Positions 6,005 through 12,898 of a stretch of 15,803 nucleotides of DNA are shown here, piece after piece. The notes beneath the pieces were generated by a model, which did no database searches, was not told the origin of the DNA, and was given only the letters and a program-made list of their open reading frames with translations. The stretch is taken from assembly GCA_023441145.1 (NCBI GenBank), contig JAEZQN010000094.1, forward strand, positions 1-15,803, written 5' to 3'. The position numbers and the translations under genes are program-made. Each line of letters begins with the position of its first letter. Position 1 is the stretch's first letter. Source of the stretch: Bacillota bacterium (GTDB taxonomy: Bacteria > Bacillota > Clostridia > Lachnospirales > Lachnospiraceae).

Positions 6005-7346
6005 CATTGGAATTAAAATTTTATCGGTTGCTCTTGCCTTCATAATTTGGATTGTTATTGTTAACATTGATGACCCGACAATCAGCCGTACTTTTACTGT
6101 GGATGTAGAGATATTAAATGAAGATGTAGTAACGGCTATTAATAAGGTTTATACGGTTGTGGAGGGCAGTAAGGTAGAGGTCACAGTCAAGGGTAGTAAA
6201 AGCTTTGTGGACACCTTAAGGACAGAGAATATCATTGCAACCGCAGATCTGAAGTATCTATCCCAAACGGGAAGTGTAACCATTGATGTAGAATGTAATA
6301 AATACACGACTACCAAATATACTATGGAGCTAGGCGATGTAAAAAATATGGTGGTGGAGCTAGAGAATATTACAGAGAAGCGTCTCCCTATTAAGTACCA
6401 GATAGTAGGGGAAGTTCCTGATGGCTACTATGTTTCTACTAGTCAGATGAAAGCAAGACCGGGAACCATTACCGTAACTGGTGGAGAAAGTGTAATTAAC
6501 AAGATTGGAAGTATTGTGGTAGATGTTAATGTAAGCAAGAAGACCAAGGATTTTGTAATCACTGCTTCTCCAAAGGCTTATGATAACAACCAAGACTTGA
6601 TGAACACCAAAGAAATGAATTTAGAGTTTAGCTCTGACACCATAGAGGTTTCAGTACCAGTATATAATACAAAGACTATACCAATTAAGGTTTCAGTAAC
6701 TGGAGAGCCAGCTTACGGCTATTATTTAGTGGATACAGTGTATGAGCCAAATACCATTACTGTTGCTGGATACCCTAAGAATCTAGAGAAGATAAATAGC
6801 ATTGATTTTTCCATTGATATAAGTAATAAGACAGCATCAGAAGATGATGCACTGGAGTTAACGGATGATCTTCTTCCAGAGGGAGTGATTTATACTAGTG
6901 AGGACAGACAGATTCCAGTTTCAATTACCATTGCACAGCTGGTCTCTAAGGAATTAACCATTAATACTAGTGATATATCAGTGAAGCTTCCAGTAGAAAT
7001 AACTACGTATAATTTTGTGGATCCAAGTGTAACATACAAAGTAAAGGTGTTGGCTGCTGCAGATGTAATCGATTCAATTACCCTTGATTTATTAAAGCCT
7101 ACCATTGATCTTACTAATCGTACTTATGGTACCTATATGATTCCTATTAGTTTTACAGAAGGATTTATTGTAGAGTTTCAGGGCTTGAGTCAGGTAGAAG
7201 TTGCATTGACTAATCCGAATGCTAGTCCTGAGCCTAGTACACCTGGGGATACTACACCAGAAGGTGGAGAGAATGATGGGCAGGAGACAGGTGGAACACC
7301 AACCACCACTCCTACACCTAATAGTAGTCCAGAGATAGTAGATTAA
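5982..7346 (+). CDS. cdaR: CdaR, YbbR-domain regulator of CdaA
   Basis: A 454-residue protein with one N-terminal membrane anchor (about residues 8-28, NIGIKILSVALAFIIWIVIV) and a long extracytoplasmic part. That part is built from consecutive YbbR repeats of about 80-90 residues, for example starting near FTVDVEILNED, LPIKYQIVGEVPDGYYV and IPIKVSVTGEPAYGYYL, with a more divergent fourth. The repeat start phrase (IxIKVxVxGExxxGYY) is easy to see. CdaR binds CdaA in the membrane and tunes its cyclase activity. The last 40 or so residues are a Pro/Thr/Gly/Glu-rich linker-like tail. The gene begins inside the end of cdaA (23-bp overlap), which suggests coupled translation. The usual third gene, glmM, does not follow. 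Confidence 0.95.
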   Translation: MKRKLTNNIGIKILSVALAFIIWIVIVNIDDPTISRTFTVDVEILNEDVVTAINKVYTVVEGSKVEVTVKGSKSFVDTLRTENIIATADLKYLSQTGSVTIDVECNKYTTTKYTMELGDVKNMVVELENITEKRLPIKYQIVGEVPDGYYVSTSQMKARPGTITVTGGESVINKIGSIVVDVNVSKKTKDFVITASPKAYDNNQDLMNTKEMNLEFSSDTIEVSVPVYNTKTIPIKVSVTGEPAYGYYLVDTVYEPNTITVAGYPKNLEKINSIDFSIDISNKTASEDDALELTDDLLPEGVIYTSEDRQIPVSITIAQLVSKELTINTSDISVKLPVEITTYNFVDPSVTYKVKVLAAADVIDSITLDLLKPTIDLTNRTYGTYMIPISFTEGFIVEFQGLSQVEVALTNPNASPEPSTPGDTTPEGGENDGQETGGTPTTTPTPNSSPEIVD

Positions 7347-7396
7347 TTGTAATACACTAGCACAAATAACAAGCGTTGGTTCATAGGAGGAGTTCT

Positions 7397-7672
7397 ATGG
7401 TTTCTTCAAAAGTAAAGGTGTGTAATCAGAATGGACTGCACCTTAAACCAGCAGGATATCTGTGTAACTTGGCACTTCAATATGAGTGTAAGATCACCTT
7501 GTGTGTTGGTAATAAACAGGTTAATGCAAAGAGTGTATTGGGTGTGTTGAGTTCTTGCCTTAAATATGGAGATGAAGTTGAAATACAGTGTAATGGCCCG
7601 GATGAGATACAGGCTTTAGAAGCAATTAAAGAGGAATTTGCCACAGGCCTTGGCCAACCAGAAGAGTTATAG
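7397..7672 (+). CDS. HPr-family phosphocarrier protein
   Basis: A 91-residue protein of the HPr fold. His15 sits in NGLHLKPAG (12-20), aligned with the phosphorylated histidine of PTS HPr (GLHARPA). Ser46 sits in NAKSVLGVLSS (43-53), aligned with the regulatory HPr kinase site (KSIMGVMSL). Both sites are therefore present at canonical positions. The active-site Arg17 is replaced by Lys and Ala16 by Leu. It also carries four cysteines (9, 23, 31, 36) in the first half and one near residue 54, unusual for HPr. The ATG at 7397 is chosen because AGGAGG (7385-7390) sits 6 bp upstream; an in-frame TTG at 7376 has none. It lies 50 bp after cdaR and before a hairpin, so it is probably the last gene of the cdaA operon. 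It may be a general HPr or a dedicated regulator such as a Crh-like protein. Confidence 0.88.
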   Translation: MVSSKVKVCNQNGLHLKPAGYLCNLALQYECKITLCVGNKQVNAKSVLGVLSSCLKYGDEVEIQCNGPDEIQALEAIKEEFATGLGQPEEL

Positions 7673-7689
7673 TTTATAAGATAATATAG

Positions 7690-7717
7690 ATAAGAGCTAC
7701 CTAGGGTAGCTCTTATT
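7690..7717 (+). terminator. Hairpin after the HPr gene
   Basis: The arms 7690-7701 and 7705-7716 are perfectly complementary over 12 bp (core AAGAGCTACC/GGTAGCTCTT) around a 3-nt loop. The run of T that follows is weak (TTACATAA), so termination may be partial and allow readthrough into the acetyltransferase gene 21 bp on. Confidence 0.7.
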
Positions 7718-7737
7718 ACATAATAGGAGAGCTAACT

Positions 7738-8169
7738 ATGATAAGAAGGGCTACACCAATGGATGAATCCATAATATATGATTTTATAGTAGAATTAGAG
7801 GAGAATCAGCTCGATAAAACCACTTTTTCTGGGATATATCATGCTAATTTACATAATCCACAGGTGCTATATTACGTGTATGAAGATGGAAATAATGTGG
7901 TAGGTTTTATAAGCATACATATCCAGCAATTACTGCATCATAACTCTAATGTGGCCGAAATACATGAATTATTTGTTGCTAAGGATGCACGTAATTTTGG
8001 CATTGGAACAAAGCTGTTTCAAACAGCAGTAGAGGTAAGTAAGGAGTATCAATGTACTCAACTAGAAGTGTGTTGTAATCAAAGGAGGGTAACAAGTCAT
8101 AAATTCTATGAGAATCAAGGAATGGGAAATCATCATTATAAATTTTCGATACCAATTCGCCTAGAATAA
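7738..8169 (+). CDS. GNAT N-acetyltransferase, PhnO-like
   Basis: A 143-residue GCN5-related acetyltransferase using acetyl-CoA on an amine. The acetyl-CoA pyrophosphate loop is ARNFGIGTKLF (84-94, R/QxxGxG/A). The preceding strand AEIHELFV (73-80) and the end SHKFYENQGMGNHHYKF (120-136) complete the fold. By memory the whole protein resembles E. coli PhnO, the aminoalkylphosphonate N-acetyltransferase: the start RRATPMDES, the phrase HANLHNP, the LHHNS segment before EIHELFV and the length (143 against 144) all match. No phosphonate genes are near, so the true amine substrate is open. It has its own site (TAGGAGAG) and starts 21 bp after the hairpin, so it may be transcribed by readthrough. 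An unrelated GNAT role cannot be excluded. Confidence 0.8.
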   Translation: MIRRATPMDESIIYDFIVELEENQLDKTTFSGIYHANLHNPQVLYYVYEDGNNVVGFISIHIQQLLHHNSNVAEIHELFVAKDARNFGIGTKLFQTAVEVSKEYQCTQLEVCCNQRRVTSHKFYENQGMGNHHYKFSIPIRLE

Positions 8170-8176
8170 TTACTTG

Positions 8177-8205
8177 TTGAATTTAAAAAATAAAGATGGT
8201 ATAAT
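8177..8205 (+). promoter_or_regulatory. leuA promoter
   Basis: TTGAAT (8177-8182), 17 bp, then TATAAT (8200-8205) with an extended TGG in front. The predicted transcript starts near 8212, about 256 nt before the leuA ATG. Confidence 0.75.
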
Positions 8206-8211
8206 TTAACT

Positions 8212-8467
8212 CATTCAACGTAGACTATAGAAAATAAGAGATATTCTGTCAAAGTTGAAAGTAAAAGTATAGGACAAAGGAGTCTGCAGTGGCCCCTTAT
8301 GTCGTAAAAAAGAAGAGGATGATAAGGATGGGGCTAGAGTAGACAAGAAGAAGTTGTTTATTGTCAAAAAATATAGCGTGATTTATCGACTCCATGGCTA
8401 AAATTAGAGAGACAGATGTTATTATGAAAAATTGCTGAATATAAGTTCTATTTTAGGAGGAGATAAT
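8212..8467 (+). promoter_or_regulatory. Long untranslated leader of leuA with inverted repeats
   Basis: No gene fits in this 256-nt leader. TGGCCCC (8290-8296) can pair with GGGGCTA (8330-8336), extended by TTAT/ATAA. GGAGTC (8279-8284) can pair with GACTCC (8388-8393) to enclose that hairpin. A Leu-responsive T-box was expected, but the conserved GGTGGNACCGCG element is absent. No hairpin followed by a T-run was found. A cis-regulatory role is inferred from length and pairing only. Confidence 0.4.
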
Positions 8468-10141
8468 ATGTTGGATTATAGCAGATATAAGCGGGTACCA
8501 GTGTTACCTATGCCAGGAAGAGAATGGCCGAGTAAAGAGATTCAAAAAGCACCAATTTGGTGTAGCGTTGATTTACGAGATGGAAATCAAGCATTAATTG
8601 AACCAATGGTTGTAGAAGAGAAGATAGAATTCTTTCAGTTGTTGGTGAAGCTTGGATTTAAAGAAATAGAGGTTGGCTTTCCATCTGCATCCCAGATTGA
8701 GTATGATTTTTTGAGACAGTTAATTGACAGAGACTTAATTCCAGAGGATGTAAAAGTTCAGGTACTAGTACAGTGCCGAGAACACTTGATTACTAGAACC
8801 TTTGAGGCAATCAAAGGGTGTAAACAAGCTATCGTACATATTTATAATTCTACCTCTACTCTTCAGAGAGATGTAGTATTTCATATGGAGAAGGAAGAGA
8901 TTAAGAATATTGCTATTGAAGGTACGAAGTTAGTGAAGCAATATGCAGAGAGTTTTCCTGGAAAGATTATTTTAGAATACTCTCCAGAAAGCTTTACAGG
9001 AACAGAAGTAGAGTATGCCTTAGAGGTTTGTGAGGCTGTGTTAGATACCTGGGGTGCTACAAAAGAGAATCCAGTTATCATTAACCTTCCAGCCACTGTT
9101 GAGATGAATACCCCTAATGTGTATGCTGATCAGATAGAGTGGATGAATAAGCATTTTACAAATCGCGATCGTGTTATCGTAAGTATTCACCCTCACAATG
9201 ATAGAGGTACTGCTGTAGCAGCTGCAGAGCTTGCTATGTTAGCTGGTTGTGATCGTGTTGAAGGTACTTTGTTTGGCAATGGCGAGCGTACAGGCAATGT
9301 AGATATGTTAAATATTGCCTATAATATGTTTTCCCAAGGAATAAATCCAGAACTTAATATAGAAAATGTAAATGAAATTATAGAAGTATATGAAAGATGT
9401 AATAAGATACCTGTTCATATCAGGCATCCATATGCAGGAAAGCTTGTATTTACAGCGTTTTCTGGTTCTCATCAGGATGCTATTAACAAGGGTGTTCAGG
9501 CAATGAAGGAACGTAATCAAAAACATTGGGAGGTACCTTACCTTCCTATCGATCCGGCAGATGTTGGTCGTGTTTATGAGCCAATCGTACGTATTAACAG
9601 CCAGTCTGGTAAAGGTGGAGTTGCCTTTATTATGGATACCTATTTCGGTTACAAGCTTCCAAAAGGAATGCATAAGGAGTTTGCAGACGTTATACAGTTG
9701 ATTTCTGAAAAACAGGGAGAGGTTGCTCCTGAACAAATTATGGAACGCTTTAATAGTGAATATCTTGAGGCGAAAGAGCCTTTACATTTTAGAAGATGTA
9801 AGGTGGAAGATATGTCTGACCTAGATACCGAATTCGATACCCATGTACGTGTAGCATATACTAGCCAAGGTGTAGAGAATATCTTTGAAGCTTATGGTAA
9901 TGGACCTATTGATGCTGTACAGCGAGGATTACAAGAAGAGCTTGGACTTGAAATTAAAGTATTAGATTACAACGAGCATGCCCTTCGAGAAGGTTCTAAT
10001 GCGCAGGCAGCTGCATATATTCATATGTTGGATCTTAGTAATAAGAAGACCACTTATGGTGTGGGTGTAAGCTCTAACATTACGAGAGCATCCATACGTG
10101 CAATTTTTAGCGCTATAAATCGTTTGATTAGTAACAAATAA
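8468..10141 (+). CDS. leuA: 2-isopropylmalate synthase, long (yeast-type) LeuA
   Basis: A 557-residue enzyme that joins acetyl-CoA and 2-oxoisovalerate, the first committed step of leucine synthesis. The catalytic TIM barrel begins with WCSVDLRDGNQAL (31-43), containing the DGxQ metal and substrate motif. It continues with HPHNDRGTAV (241-250), the two metal-binding histidines, and GNGERTGNVD (270-279). A C-terminal regulatory domain (about 425-557), with LDYNEHALREGSNAQAAAYI (about 507-526), binds leucine for feedback inhibition. The start SRYKRVPVLPMPGREWPSK and the length mark the long form found in actinobacteria, yeast and some Clostridia. ATG 8468 is chosen because AGGAGG (8455-8460) is correctly spaced. 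An in-frame TTG at 8432 has no site. leuB, leuC and leuD are not adjacent. Confidence 0.96.
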   Translation: MLDYSRYKRVPVLPMPGREWPSKEIQKAPIWCSVDLRDGNQALIEPMVVEEKIEFFQLLVKLGFKEIEVGFPSASQIEYDFLRQLIDRDLIPEDVKVQVLVQCREHLITRTFEAIKGCKQAIVHIYNSTSTLQRDVVFHMEKEEIKNIAIEGTKLVKQYAESFPGKIILEYSPESFTGTEVEYALEVCEAVLDTWGATKENPVIINLPATVEMNTPNVYADQIEWMNKHFTNRDRVIVSIHPHNDRGTAVAAAELAMLAGCDRVEGTLFGNGERTGNVDMLNIAYNMFSQGINPELNIENVNEIIEVYERCNKIPVHIRHPYAGKLVFTAFSGSHQDAINKGVQAMKERNQKHWEVPYLPIDPADVGRVYEPIVRINSQSGKGGVAFIMDTYFGYKLPKGMHKEFADVIQLISEKQGEVAPEQIMERFNSEYLEAKEPLHFRRCKVEDMSDLDTEFDTHVRVAYTSQGVENIFEAYGNGPIDAVQRGLQEELGLEIKVLDYNEHALREGSNAQAAAYIHMLDLSNKKTTYGVGVSSNITRASIRAIFSAINRLISNK

Positions 10142-10146
10142 TAATT

Positions 10147-10190
10147 GGGGACTGTTGCAAAGATATAACTTGTAGCAGTCCCTAACTTTG
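10147..10190 (+). terminator. Hairpin terminator after leuA
   Basis: GGGACTGTTGCAA (10148-10160) pairs with TTGTAGCAGTCCC (10170-10182) over 13 bp with two G-U pairs. The following tract (TAACTTTG) is a weak T-run. It starts 7 bp after the leuA stop. Confidence 0.75.
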
Positions 10191-10208
10191 TGTTCCTAGA
10201 CTTCACGT

Positions 10209-10237
10209 TTGACTTGAGGTATATTAAATGTTATAAT
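10209..10237 (+). promoter_or_regulatory. Strong promoter of the ABC exporter operon
   Basis: TTGACT (10209-10214), 17 bp, TATAAT (10232-10237) with an extended TGT in front. The predicted leader is about 118 nt. Confidence 0.85.
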
Positions 10238-10264
10238 CCATTCTGTGAGTCTATTGGATGGGAA

Positions 10265-10280
10265 AATAGGGAAACCTATT
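10265..10280 (+). repeat. GAAA-capped hairpin in the exporter leader
   Basis: AATAGG and CCTATT form a perfect 6-bp stem closed by a GAAA (GNRA) tetraloop. It lies about 20 nt into the predicted transcript. It could stabilise the RNA; no function is shown. Confidence 0.4.
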
Positions 10281-10361
10281 GTATAAAATGTATTAATTTG
10301 TACGATGCTATTTTTGAAGAAATTCTGTTTGATAAGGAATAGCAGTCGAGAAAGGGTAACA

Positions 10362-11135
10362 ATGGATTATATAAATAATTTCAAAAAATATAGATACCTT
10401 CTCTATGAGCTGGTGAAGAAGGATATCAAATTAAAGTACAGAAGATCGTATCTTGGTATTTTATGGACATTAATGGAGCCAATATTAACAACATTAGTAC
10501 TTAATTTTGTATTTGGGACTATATTTAGTAGTAAAGGTCAAGATCATTTTATTATCTACATTCTGATTGGTCGATTGCTGTATTCTTGTTTTTCTACAGC
10601 AACTAAGACAGCGATGCGTTCGATTCGTGCAAATCAAGGAATGATTAAGAAAGTTTATGTACCAAAATACATTTATCCAATGGCATCTGTATTGTCCAAT
10701 TTTGTTATATTTATGATTTCATTAATTGTACTTGTTATCTTCTGTGTGATTCAAAAAGTTGGATTTAGTGTGTATAGTTTCCAAGTGATTATTCCAATCA
10801 TTACATTATTTATTTTATGTATAGGAACAGGTATGCTGTTGGCTACTGTAGCTGTTTATTTTAGAGATATGGAATATCTTTGGGAAGTAATGACCATGTT
10901 AATAATGTATTGCTCTGCTATTTTCTATCCAGTGTCAAAGTTAGGTGACACAGGAGAGCTATTAAAATTCAATCCTTTGTATACTATTATTGCAAATTTC
11001 CGTACGGCGGTTATAGATGGAAAGATGATCGACTGGGAGCTTGCAGGAAATGCCCTAATCTTTAGTGTAGTCATTCTAGCAGTAGGTTTGTACGTATTTA
11101 AGAAGAAACAAGATAATTTTATTTTGCATATATAG
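10362..11135 (+). CDS. ABC-2 type polysaccharide/teichoic acid exporter permease (Wzm/TagG-like)
   Basis: A 257-residue integral membrane protein with six hydrophobic segments. The N-terminus has the conserved cytoplasmic start of this family, YELVKKDIKLKYRRSYLGILWTLMEPIL (about 15-42). VYFRDMEYLWEVMTMLIMYCSAIFYP in the second half is also family typical. It forms the channel through which undecaprenyl-linked glycans or wall teichoic acids cross the membrane. ATG 10362 is preferred to a TTG 57 bp upstream because GAGAAAGGG lies before it. The ATPase partner starts 12 bp after the stop. No glycosyltransferase genes are visible nearby, so the glycan is unknown. Confidence 0.9.
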   Translation: MDYINNFKKYRYLLYELVKKDIKLKYRRSYLGILWTLMEPILTTLVLNFVFGTIFSSKGQDHFIIYILIGRLLYSCFSTATKTAMRSIRANQGMIKKVYVPKYIYPMASVLSNFVIFMISLIVLVIFCVIQKVGFSVYSFQVIIPIITLFILCIGTGMLLATVAVYFRDMEYLWEVMTMLIMYCSAIFYPVSKLGDTGELLKFNPLYTIIANFRTAVIDGKMIDWELAGNALIFSVVILAVGLYVFKKKQDNFILHI

Positions 11136-11147
11136 TCGGAGGAAACC

Positions 11148-11888
11148 ATGGGAAACAAGATTGTATTAAAAGTTGACAACGTCAGTATGCGCTTTAACTT
11201 GGCCAAAGAAAAAGTTGATAATATGAAAGAGTATTTCATAAAGAAATTTAAGAAAGAGCTTTACTTTCAAGAGTTTTGGGCGTTAAGTGATGTGTCCTTT
11301 GAACTGGAAAAGGGAGACCGACTTGGTATATTAGGTCTTAATGGCGCAGGTAAAAGTACCTTGCTAAAAACTATAGCAGGAGTATTAAAGCCAACCAAGG
11401 GTACTATTACTACAAAAGGAAGAATTGTTCCTTTACTTGAGCTTGGTGCTGGTTTTGATGCACAGTATACCGGGGCAGAGAATATCTACCTTTATGGAGC
11501 CCAGTTAGGTTATCCTCGTAGTGTTATAAAAGAAAAATTTCAAGAAATCATTGATTTCTCTGAGTTAAAAGAGTTTATAGATGTTCCAGTTAAGAATTAT
11601 TCCTCTGGTATGAAATCTCGTTTAGGATTTTCTATTGCTACTATCATGGATCCAGAGATTTTAATCTTAGACGAAGTATTATCAGTTGGTGATGCAAAGT
11701 TTAAAAAGAAGTCAGAAGGTAAAATTATGTCGATGTTTGACAAGGGTGTTACGGTTTTATTTGTAAGCCATTCCTTGGATCAGGTGAAACGTCTTTGCAA
11801 TAAGGCGATTATATTGGAACATGGTAAGGTGATTGCTCAAGGTGACATTGATACAGTGGCTGCCATCTATGCAAAGAAAATAAAATAG
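11148..11888 (+). CDS. ABC exporter ATPase, Wzt/TagH-like, without C-terminal sugar-binding domain
   Basis: A 246-residue nucleotide-binding subunit. Walker A is GLNGAGKST (63-71), the signature YSSGMKSRLGFS is at 151-162, Walker B ILILDEVLSVGDAKF is at 171-185, and the switch histidine is His208. Two segments are characteristic of the polysaccharide-exporter subfamily: the long start KEKVDNMKEYFIKKFKKELYFQEFWALSDVSFELEKGD, and GRIVPLLELGAGFDAQYTGAENIYLYG (91-117). Length is that of the minimal ATPase; Wzt proteins that read chain ends carry another 150-200 residues. It should couple ATP hydrolysis to export with the permease 12 bp upstream. A strong terminator follows. Confidence 0.93.
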   Translation: MGNKIVLKVDNVSMRFNLAKEKVDNMKEYFIKKFKKELYFQEFWALSDVSFELEKGDRLGILGLNGAGKSTLLKTIAGVLKPTKGTITTKGRIVPLLELGAGFDAQYTGAENIYLYGAQLGYPRSVIKEKFQEIIDFSELKEFIDVPVKNYSSGMKSRLGFSIATIMDPEILILDEVLSVGDAKFKKKSEGKIMSMFDKGVTVLFVSHSLDQVKRLCNKAIILEHGKVIAQGDIDTVAAIYAKKIK

Positions 11889-11893
11889 TTGCT

Positions 11894-11932
11894 AAAAGGT
11901 ATCTAAATTCTATAGATACCTTTTATTTTTTT
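11894..11932 (+). terminator. Rho-independent terminator of the ABC operon
   Basis: AAAAGGTATCTA (11894-11905) pairs perfectly with TAGATACCTTTT (11913-11924), followed by ATTTTTTT. Confidence 0.92.
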
Positions 11933-11977
11933 ACATATAAATTCCTTGCTAAAAGACAGAAAGAAAATTCTTTGTTC

Positions 11978-12007
11978 TTGACCGGAATAGGTCTAATGGT
12001 CTATGAT
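11978..12007 (+). promoter_or_regulatory. Promoter of the Panacea-domain gene
   Basis: TTGACC (11978-11983) and TATGAT (12002-12007) are separated by 18 bp. The promoter is behind the ABC terminator, so the gene appears to be transcribed alone. Confidence 0.65.
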
Positions 12008-12068
12008 ATATATATAAGGCATTATCTGTCATATCATAATAAACTATAGCTTGGATGGAGGTAATTTG

Positions 12069-12857
12069 ATGAACAAAGGTATAAAAACTGATTTGATTAC
12101 TATTGAAGAGATGAATCAGATACTAATCAACTATCGAATTGGAAAAAAACCATTAGCTAAACTGTTAGGATGGGGAGAGACTACCTTAATAAGATATTTG
12201 GATGGAGATATTCCTACTAGGGAATACTCTGATAAGCTGTTATACATATTAAGTAACCCAGGTTATTTTTATGAAATACTACAACAGAATCAGGATAGGT
12301 TAACGCCAGTGGCTTATAGAAAGTGCAATGAAGCAGTGAAGAGCATACTGTTAGAGTCCAAGATTAGAGTAGTAGCTCAATATATTGTAAATAAATTGGA
12401 AGGCCATATCAGCATGTATGAACTGCAAATGTACCTTTACTATGTGCAGGCGTTTTATTTGGCTTTTGAGAAACAACCTATGTTTGAAGACGATTTTATC
12501 ATTAATGAACAGGATCTTCCATATGAGGCTGTTTATAAGGAATTTAGTATTCGAAGCTTTTCTTTTATGGAACTTAAGAAGGATTCTTTAAGTGAAAAGG
12601 AAATGCATTTTATAGAAGATGTGGTATTGGCACTATCTTGGTATGGGCCAACAATGTTGTCTAGAATGCTTCATTATGAGCTAGTTTTAATGAAGTTATC
12701 AAGAGATTGGGATAATCGTAGGATAATTTCTAAAGAAACATTGAAAGAGTTTTTTTCTGGTGTTCTTCAAAGTGAGAAGATTACTTCATGCAAACATATA
12801 CAATTATACATGCATAGAGCGTACATAAGATTACAAGAGGTAGAGTGGAATATATAA
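12069..12857 (+). CDS. Orphan Panacea (SocA-like, DUF4065) protein with N-terminal helix-turn-helix
   Basis: A 262-residue soluble protein. Residues about 14-60 read as a helix-turn-helix (MNQILINYRIGKKPLAKLLG, then GETTLIRYLDGDIPTREYSDKLLYIL). Residues about 100-230 resemble the Panacea domain. The clearest parts are ELQMYLYYVQAFYLAFEKQPMFEDD (118-142), PYEAVYKEF (151-159) and ALSWYGPTMLSRMLHYE (188-204). Panacea domains act as promiscuous antitoxins that neutralise varied toxins encoded next to them. Here no toxin ORF lies upstream (136-bp gap) or downstream (convergent typA). ATG 12069 is preferred to a TTG at 12051 because GGAGG (12058-12062) precedes it. It may be a lone regulator, or an antitoxin whose toxin has been lost or lies elsewhere. 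The family call is by motif memory. Confidence 0.72.
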   Translation: MNKGIKTDLITIEEMNQILINYRIGKKPLAKLLGWGETTLIRYLDGDIPTREYSDKLLYILSNPGYFYEILQQNQDRLTPVAYRKCNEAVKSILLESKIRVVAQYIVNKLEGHISMYELQMYLYYVQAFYLAFEKQPMFEDDFIINEQDLPYEAVYKEFSIRSFSFMELKKDSLSEKEMHFIEDVVLALSWYGPTMLSRMLHYELVLMKLSRDWDNRRIISKETLKEFFSGVLQSEKITSCKHIQLYMHRAYIRLQEVEWNI

Positions 12858-12898
12858 AGATAAGGCGTCCAAGTGTCTTGGACGCCTTATCTTTATAT
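12852..12898. terminator. Shared bidirectional terminator between the Panacea gene and typA
   Basis: A 22-bp perfect stem (12852-12873 with 12877-12898) closes a 3-nt TGT loop. GC-rich centre GGCGTCCAAG is flanked by A/T arms that give a T-tract in both directions. The stop codon of the plus-strand gene (12855-12857) lies in the left arm, and the first base of the minus-strand typA stop (12898-12900) in the right arm. Confidence 0.95.

Noticed and set aside
7376..7396. In-frame TTG start 21 bp upstream for the HPr gene
   Set aside because: It has no ribosome binding site, and the AGGAGG at 7385-7390 lies inside it, spaced for the ATG at 7397. Only the ATG start puts His and Ser at positions 15 and 46.
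8286..8294. GCAGTGGCC as part of a cobalamin riboswitch
   Set aside because: The B12-box GCCACTG would be on the opposite strand to leuA, and no other conserved parts of the riboswitch are there.
8319..8342. Possible leader peptides in the leuA leader, such as MIRMGLE at 8319 or a 14-residue ORF at 8394
   Set aside because: They have no properly spaced ribosome binding site, and neither is rich in leucine codons as an attenuator peptide would be.
8432..8467. TTG start 36 bp upstream for leuA
   Set aside because: No ribosome binding site; AGGAGG at 8455-8460 serves the ATG at 8468.
8212..8467. Leucine T-box riboswitch
   Set aside because: The conserved T-box sequence (GGTGGNACCGCG type) and a terminator with a T-run are missing.
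9308..9736. 142-residue minus-strand frame opposite leuA
   Set aside because: Antisense to a strongly conserved enzyme domain, with no ribosome binding site or family resemblance.
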